Assembly (NCBI GenBank): GCA_021827885.1
Contig: JAKAUD010000148.1
Span: 1 to 29,559, forward strand
From: Thermoplasmata archaeon
GTDB taxonomy: Archaea; Thermoplasmatota; Thermoplasmata; Thermoplasmatales; Thermoplasmataceae
Length of the DNA stretch: 29,559 nucleotides
Direction: 5' to 3'
Each line of letters opens with the position of its first letter. Position 1 is the first letter of the stretch. This document shows, piece by piece, positions 25,975 to 29,559 of this stretch. The position numbers and the translations under genes were made by a program. The notes beneath the pieces are model-generated. The model saw nothing but the letters and a program-made list of their open reading frames with translations, was not told where the DNA came from and did not search any database.

Positions 25975-27226
25975 TAGTCTCTACCTCAAAAAAGCGTTTA
26001 TGGCTTTCCTTCAAAGCTTCAAGGACTGGCATCTTCTCACCGGATAAATAGCTTATGAGAGCTCCGCCTCCGGTTGATACGTGGTCGATCCTATTCATTA
26101 CCTTTAACGACTCAAGAACAGATATTGTGTGTCCTCCACCAGCTATCTTGACTGCATCAGATTCCGCCACTGCCATGAATATTTCCAGGGTCCCCCCGGC
26201 ATAATCAGCAATTTCATACATTCCCATTGGCCCGTTTATGAATATTCCCTTTGAGTCATTTATGGCTTTGCGGAATATTGAAACCGATTCCGGGCCAATA
26301 TCGGCCATTATCTCATCGTCAGGAACCCCCGAATGGAGAGTAAGCACCCTTTTTGATGGGTTCAGGATGCAATCCACCGGCAAAACTATTCTTTTTGGAT
26401 ATTTTTCCATAAGTTCCCTGCAAATTGAAATGAGTTTTTCGTGGTTCTTGTTATTCTTTATAATGAAATCCCTGTTCTTTTTTCCAATATTGATGCCGCT
26501 AGCCATTAGGAAGGCGTTTCCTACAACGCCTCCCGCAATTATCTTCTCAACAATGTTCTTTTCAAGAAAAGCTTTGGATACTGCAATTGAATCGTCGATT
26601 TTTGCACCGCCCAAGATGGCTACCTTTGGCTTTTCGTTTCCTTCAAGAAACCTGTCAAGAGCCTCCACCTCTCTTTCAATAAGCCTGCCTGCAATGTTGG
26701 GCATCAATCTGGTAAAGCCTATCAAACTCGTCTGTGGGCGGTGTATTGCCGGAAAGGCATCATTTACAAAATAATCAATAACATGAGAAAGATTCTTCAC
26801 AAAATTCGTGGATTCCATAACATCAAAATCAGAAGTGTCAAGTGAAACATCTTCCGAGTAAAACCTTGTGTTTTCCAGCATTATTATGTCCCCATCCTTC
26901 ATACGAGATATCTCGCTTATGGCGGCATTGTTGAAAAGAGAATCCACGAATGTGATCTTTCTGCCAACCAGCCTCTGCAACCTTCTTGAATGCTCCCTCA
27001 AAGATATAAAATCATTTTTTCCTGGCCTGCTCTGGTGAGCTATGATTACAACCTTGGATGATCGCAGATCATTGATTGTTTCCAGGTGGGATTTAAGCCT
27101 TGATTCGCTTAAAATTTCACCTGTGATCGGATGGATTGGGGAATTAAGGTCAAGCCTGAGCAATAAAACCTTTCCCTTAAGATCGAAACTGTCTAATGTA
27201 TAAAACTGCCTTGAAGGATCAGCCAT
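25961..27226 (-). CDS. pgk: Phosphoglycerate kinase
   Basis: Interconverts 1,3-bisphosphoglycerate plus ADP with 3-phosphoglycerate plus ATP in central carbon metabolism. The 421-residue length is normal for archaea. Seen: RLDLNSPI (substrate binding), VVIIAHQSRPG, MLENTRFY, NDAFPAIHRPQTSL, LGGAKIDDS, INGPMGMYE and the nucleotide-binding GGGHTISVL followed by STGGGALISYLSG. ATG 27226 lies about 25 bases after a minus-strand TATA-like GCATTTAAGTTA (27245-27256). It leads a three-gene operon with pfdA and ftsY, an unusual partner for a glycolytic gene. Divergent from the nucleotidyltransferase gene. Confidence 0.96.
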   Translation of the reverse strand: MADPSRQFYTLDSFDLKGKVLLLRLDLNSPIHPITGEILSESRLKSHLETINDLRSSKVVIIAHQSRPGKNDFISLREHSRRLQRLVGRKITFVDSLFNNAAISEISRMKDGDIIMLENTRFYSEDVSLDTSDFDVMESTNFVKNLSHVIDYFVNDAFPAIHRPQTSLIGFTRLMPNIAGRLIEREVEALDRFLEGNEKPKVAILGGAKIDDSIAVSKAFLEKNIVEKIIAGGVVGNAFLMASGINIGKKNRDFIIKNNKNHEKLISICRELMEKYPKRIVLPVDCILNPSKRVLTLHSGVPDDEIMADIGPESVSIFRKAINDSKGIFINGPMGMYEIADYAGGTLEIFMAVAESDAVKIAGGGHTISVLESLKVMNRIDHVSTGGGALISYLSGEKMPVLEALKESHKRFFEVETIDRK

Positions 27227-27331
27227 ATTTGTGGGTATGCATTGTAACTTAAATGCTTTTTGCGATAGAAGCTCATCTTACCAATCTTATGAGAGAGTTT
27301 TAAATGAATAATAATATAGGGATTCTGGTAT

Positions 27332-28078
27332 ATGAAAGGACTCATCACTGCGGCTGGAAAAGGAACGAGGTCTGGCCTTGACGGCAAATTCCGGAAAGAA
27401 ATGCTTCCAATGTATGATATAAGAGGAGGTAAACTCGTTCTGAGGCCCATAATTGACCTTATAATCAACAGGATGAAGGAGAATCACATTCATGAGATAG
27501 GTGTGGTTCTCAGCCCGGAAGATTCCATAACTAAGGCATATTTATCAAGAGAATTTCCCGAGATACAATTGATATTCCAGGATGAACCACTGGGATACGG
27601 CAATGCTGTTGGATTGGCACGAGATTTTATTGATGGAGATATGTTCATATTAAACGCGGGAGATGGCGTGATCCTGAATAAAGAACTTTATTCAAGGATG
27701 GTAACCGAAGGGCAAAACGGAAACGTAAATATCTTAACCGGATTCAAGACAGATTCCCCACGCTCATACGGCAACATAGAATTTTCAAGGGAAGGCGAGA
27801 TAATTGGTGTTGTTGAGAAGCCTGATTCACCAAGGAGCGATGTTGCCCTTTGTGCATCCTATGTTTTTGAACCTGGATTGTTTGAGGAATTTGATTTGGA
27901 GAAAAATTCAGGCGAACTTACTCCGTCAATTAACAACTTGATAACTCATAGGAGAAAATTTAAGTTCTATCTTGTTTCACGTGATGAATGGATAAGTGTC
28001 GGAGTTGCGGAAAAATATGCAAGAACTATTCAAACCTCACTTGAATATTGCAACAGATTAATCAAAGCGCAAAGATGA
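27332..28078 (+). CDS. Sugar-phosphate nucleotidyltransferase (RmlA/GalU-like)
   Basis: Makes a nucleotide sugar from a sugar-1-phosphate and an NTP, probably for surface glycan synthesis. The 248-residue Rossmann-like fold has the signature AAGKGTR (7-13) followed by KEMLP with the conserved lysine, LGYGNAVGLA, and FILNAGDGV where the metal-binding aspartate is expected. YGNIEFSREGEIIGVVEKP is the family's acceptor-side strand. Sugar and nucleotide cannot be read from the sequence; glucose-1-phosphate with UTP or dTTP is likely. It lacks a C-terminal left-handed beta-helix, so it is a simple single-domain enzyme. ATG 27332 follows an AT-rich promoter-like stretch (27296-27316). Confidence 0.85.
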   Translation: MKGLITAAGKGTRSGLDGKFRKEMLPMYDIRGGKLVLRPIIDLIINRMKENHIHEIGVVLSPEDSITKAYLSREFPEIQLIFQDEPLGYGNAVGLARDFIDGDMFILNAGDGVILNKELYSRMVTEGQNGNVNILTGFKTDSPRSYGNIEFSREGEIIGVVEKPDSPRSDVALCASYVFEPGLFEEFDLEKNSGELTPSINNLITHRRKFKFYLVSRDEWISVGVAEKYARTIQTSLEYCNRLIKAQR

Positions 28079-28246
28079 GGTACATGTCACCGCGTACTTT
28101 GTTCCTGCGAAAATAGATTCAATGATAAGATTATAATTGCACATTGTACGTTTTAAAATAAATGTGAATTCTGGCCAGCGTTGACGATAATGAAGAATAT
28201 TCATAGGCGTTAACAGTCCGTCTTGAGAAGTTATGTGATAAACAAC

Positions 28247-28258
28247 AAAAAAAATTTT
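28247..28258 (-). terminator. Oligo-T terminator after the repeat surface protein
   Basis: On the minus strand there is TTTT-free AAAA followed by a run of eight T (28247-28254), about 20 bases after the stop of the surface-protein gene. Typical archaeal T-run stop signal. Confidence 0.5.
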
Positions 28259-28276
28259 GTGGTGGAAGAATTCTTT

Positions 28277-29559
28277 CTATCCTTTCCTCCTTTTCACAAC
28301 GAAAATGGCAGCAACTGCCACAATGGCCACTATAGCCACGATGCCAACGATAAGGTAGAGATTGGGCGATGGCGTGGGAGTGCCGGATGACGGTGTCTTG
28401 GAGGATACCTGCGTGAAAGTTATTTGTACTGATTGAGGTGCCCCGTTCACCTTCACGCTTCCACTGGATTGGGAAGTCGTAAACTGTTTGTTGGATGTGG
28501 TTACAGTGTATGTATATGAGCCATTAGCCAGTGTTACCGAATATGAGGTTCCTGAGATTGGTCCTGATGAAGTTTGTCCTGTTATGTTCACATACCATGC
28601 TGATCCGGAAGGAAGACCGGTTTCGGTGAATGTTACCTTATATGTCTTTACCTCCGAGAATAATATCGATTCGGATACAGGATTTCCATTGACCGTAAAT
28701 GATTTTGTGTAAGAAGAGGAGTAGAGTTTGTTAGATACCTGTGCAGTGTATGTATATGAGCCATTAGCCAGTGTTACCGAATATGAGGTTCCTGAGATTG
28801 GTCCTGATGAAGTTTGTCCTGTTATGTTCACATACCATGCTGATCCGGAAGGAAGACCGGTTTCGGTGAATGTGGCCTTATACAGCTCTGTGAATGTCAC
28901 CGTTTCATTTACAGGATTTCCATTGACTGTGAAACTGCCTCCGGTTGAAACCCACGAATTGTCAGGTGTGGCGATGCTATAGAAATATGTTCCGTTAGGC
29001 TTTGAGAAAGATATTGATGTTCCTGTACCGCGGAAAGACTGACCATTGCTCAGAATCACGTACCATGTTAATCCGAACGGAAGACCTGATTTTATGAATG
29101 TTACCTTATATGTCTTTATCGCCGAGAATGTTACCGTTTGAGATACAGAATTTCCATCGACTGTAAAGTAGCTTCCTGGCGAAGACCATGATTTGTTGAC
29201 AGTGGCAATGCTATAGAAATAAGTTCCGTTAGGCTCATGGAAAGGGATTGATGTTCCTGTACTGTTGAAAGACTGACCGTTGGTCAGATTCACATACCAT
29301 ATGGTTCCGGAAGGAAGTCCTGAATCAGTAAATGTTACCTTATACGTTACCTCCGTGAATTTTATAGTCTGAGATACTGAGGCTGCATTGACTACGAATG
29401 AATTTGTATATGAGGGTGTGTATGAAGGTTCTTTGAGCACGTGGGGACTCTGTACATTGTACGAATAAGAACCGTTGGGCAGGTATTTCGAAAATGATGT
29501 TTCATTTATTAATCCGGATGGAGCATGTCCCATTACATTCACACACCATGTTGATCCGG
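28277..29559 (-). CDS. Repeat-built surface protein, C-terminal part, cut by window edge
   Basis: The frame stays open to the last base, where it still reads GSTWCVNVMGHAPSG, a further repeat, so the true start lies beyond the window; the ATG at 29542 is internal. At least five repeats of about 80-95 residues are seen, each with YKVTFTETGLPSGSAWYVNI...GTSYSVTLANGSYTY..., a pattern common in surface proteins and thermopsin-type proteins of Thermoplasmatales and Sulfolobales. A Thr/Ser/Pro linker leads to SPNLYLIVGIVAIVAIVAVA and KRRKG, a C-terminal membrane anchor with the tail inside. Many N-x-S/T sites suggest glycosylation. No catalytic site is seen; an N-terminal enzyme domain may lie outside. 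Confidence 0.88.
   Translation of the reverse strand, partial: GSTWCVNVMGHAPSGLINETSFSKYLPNGSYSYNVQSPHVLKEPSYTPSYTNSFVVNAASVSQTIKFTEVTYKVTFTDSGLPSGTIWYVNLTNGQSFNSTGTSIPFHEPNGTYFYSIATVNKSWSSPGSYFTVDGNSVSQTVTFSAIKTYKVTFIKSGLPFGLTWYVILSNGQSFRGTGTSISFSKPNGTYFYSIATPDNSWVSTGGSFTVNGNPVNETVTFTELYKATFTETGLPSGSAWYVNITGQTSSGPISGTSYSVTLANGSYTYTAQVSNKLYSSSYTKSFTVNGNPVSESILFSEVKTYKVTFTETGLPSGSAWYVNITGQTSSGPISGTSYSVTLANGSYTYTVTTSNKQFTTSQSSGSVKVNGAPQSVQITFTQVSSKTPSSGTPTPSPNLYLIVGIVAIVAIVAVAAIFVVKRRKG
28504..28633 (-). repeat. Exact 130-bp direct repeat, copy 1
   Basis: Identical base for base with 28744-28873, offset 240 bp (80 codons, in frame). It encodes the GLPSGSAWYVNITGQTSSGP...SVTLANGSYTYT part of the last repeat. 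The flanks differ at once on both sides. Confidence 0.95.
28744..28873 (-). repeat. Exact 130-bp direct repeat, copy 2
   Basis: Second copy of the repeat at 28504-28633, within the next repeat unit towards the N-terminus of the same protein. Confidence 0.95.

Noticed and set aside
28488..28982. Two plus-strand open frames of 74 and 84 codons opposite the last surface-protein gene
   Set aside because: They come from the duplicated 130-bp block read on the wrong strand and share the same sequence for that reason.

Overview
The window reads as chromosomal DNA of an acidophilic archaeon of the order Thermoplasmatales (Thermoplasma, Ferroplasma, Picrophilus, Cuniculiplasma group). The grounds are a group II chaperonin (thermosome), prefoldin alpha and FtsY, an archaeal Taw1, a 179-residue pyrophosphatase very like the Thermoplasma enzyme as I remember it, a UbiD/UbiA pair suited to menaquinone synthesis, and S/T/N-rich surface proteins with 'GLPSG..WYVN' repeats. 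Most operon-leading genes have a TATA-like box about 25 bases before the start codon and hence almost no leader. The genus cannot be fixed from the sequence alone.

Layout. 1-2453: a cut-off Nudix hydrolase, a DUF1805 protein and a thermosome subunit. 2454-2826: a decayed TnpB-like transposon tail. 2827-5538: a polysaccharide flippase converging on an acyl-CoA dehydrogenase. 5685-9102: Taw1 (wyosine in tRNA-Phe), divergent from a CbiA amidase and a Gfo/Idh/MocA dehydrogenase. 9312-11396: a secreted, membrane-anchored protein with 14 YVTN-type repeats. 11817-16041: pyrophosphatase, an MFS transporter that seems to lack a normal start codon, and a ubiD-ubiA operon, probably for menaquinone. 16179-19183: a TrmB-like regulator, endonuclease IV, a DUF1015 protein and tRNA-Thr(CGT). 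19184-20419: a small island with a VapBC-type toxin-antitoxin pair, bounded by the tRNA and a degenerate copy of its 3' half. 20640-23738: glycerophosphodiesterase, sugar-porter-like transporter and HSL-type esterase. 23997-27226: an archaeal HTH regulator facing a pgk-pfdA-ftsY operon. 27332-28078: a sugar-phosphate nucleotidyltransferase. 28277-29559: the C-terminal part of a second repeat-built surface protein.

The genes are mostly core metabolism, protein folding and targeting, and cell envelope. Accessory signals are the tRNA-flanked toxin-antitoxin island, the TnpB remnant and the two repeat proteins. The observations most worth a second look are the island with its degenerate tRNA copy, the ACG-or-broken start of the transporter at 12541, the exact 130-bp internal duplication in the last gene, the 31-base hairpin at 23827, and the altered first metal motif in the UbiA homologue. 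I see no clearly new multi-gene system. The starts I revised (2827, 8158, 11817, 12541, 16041, 20640) rest on promoter spacing and family alignment by eye.
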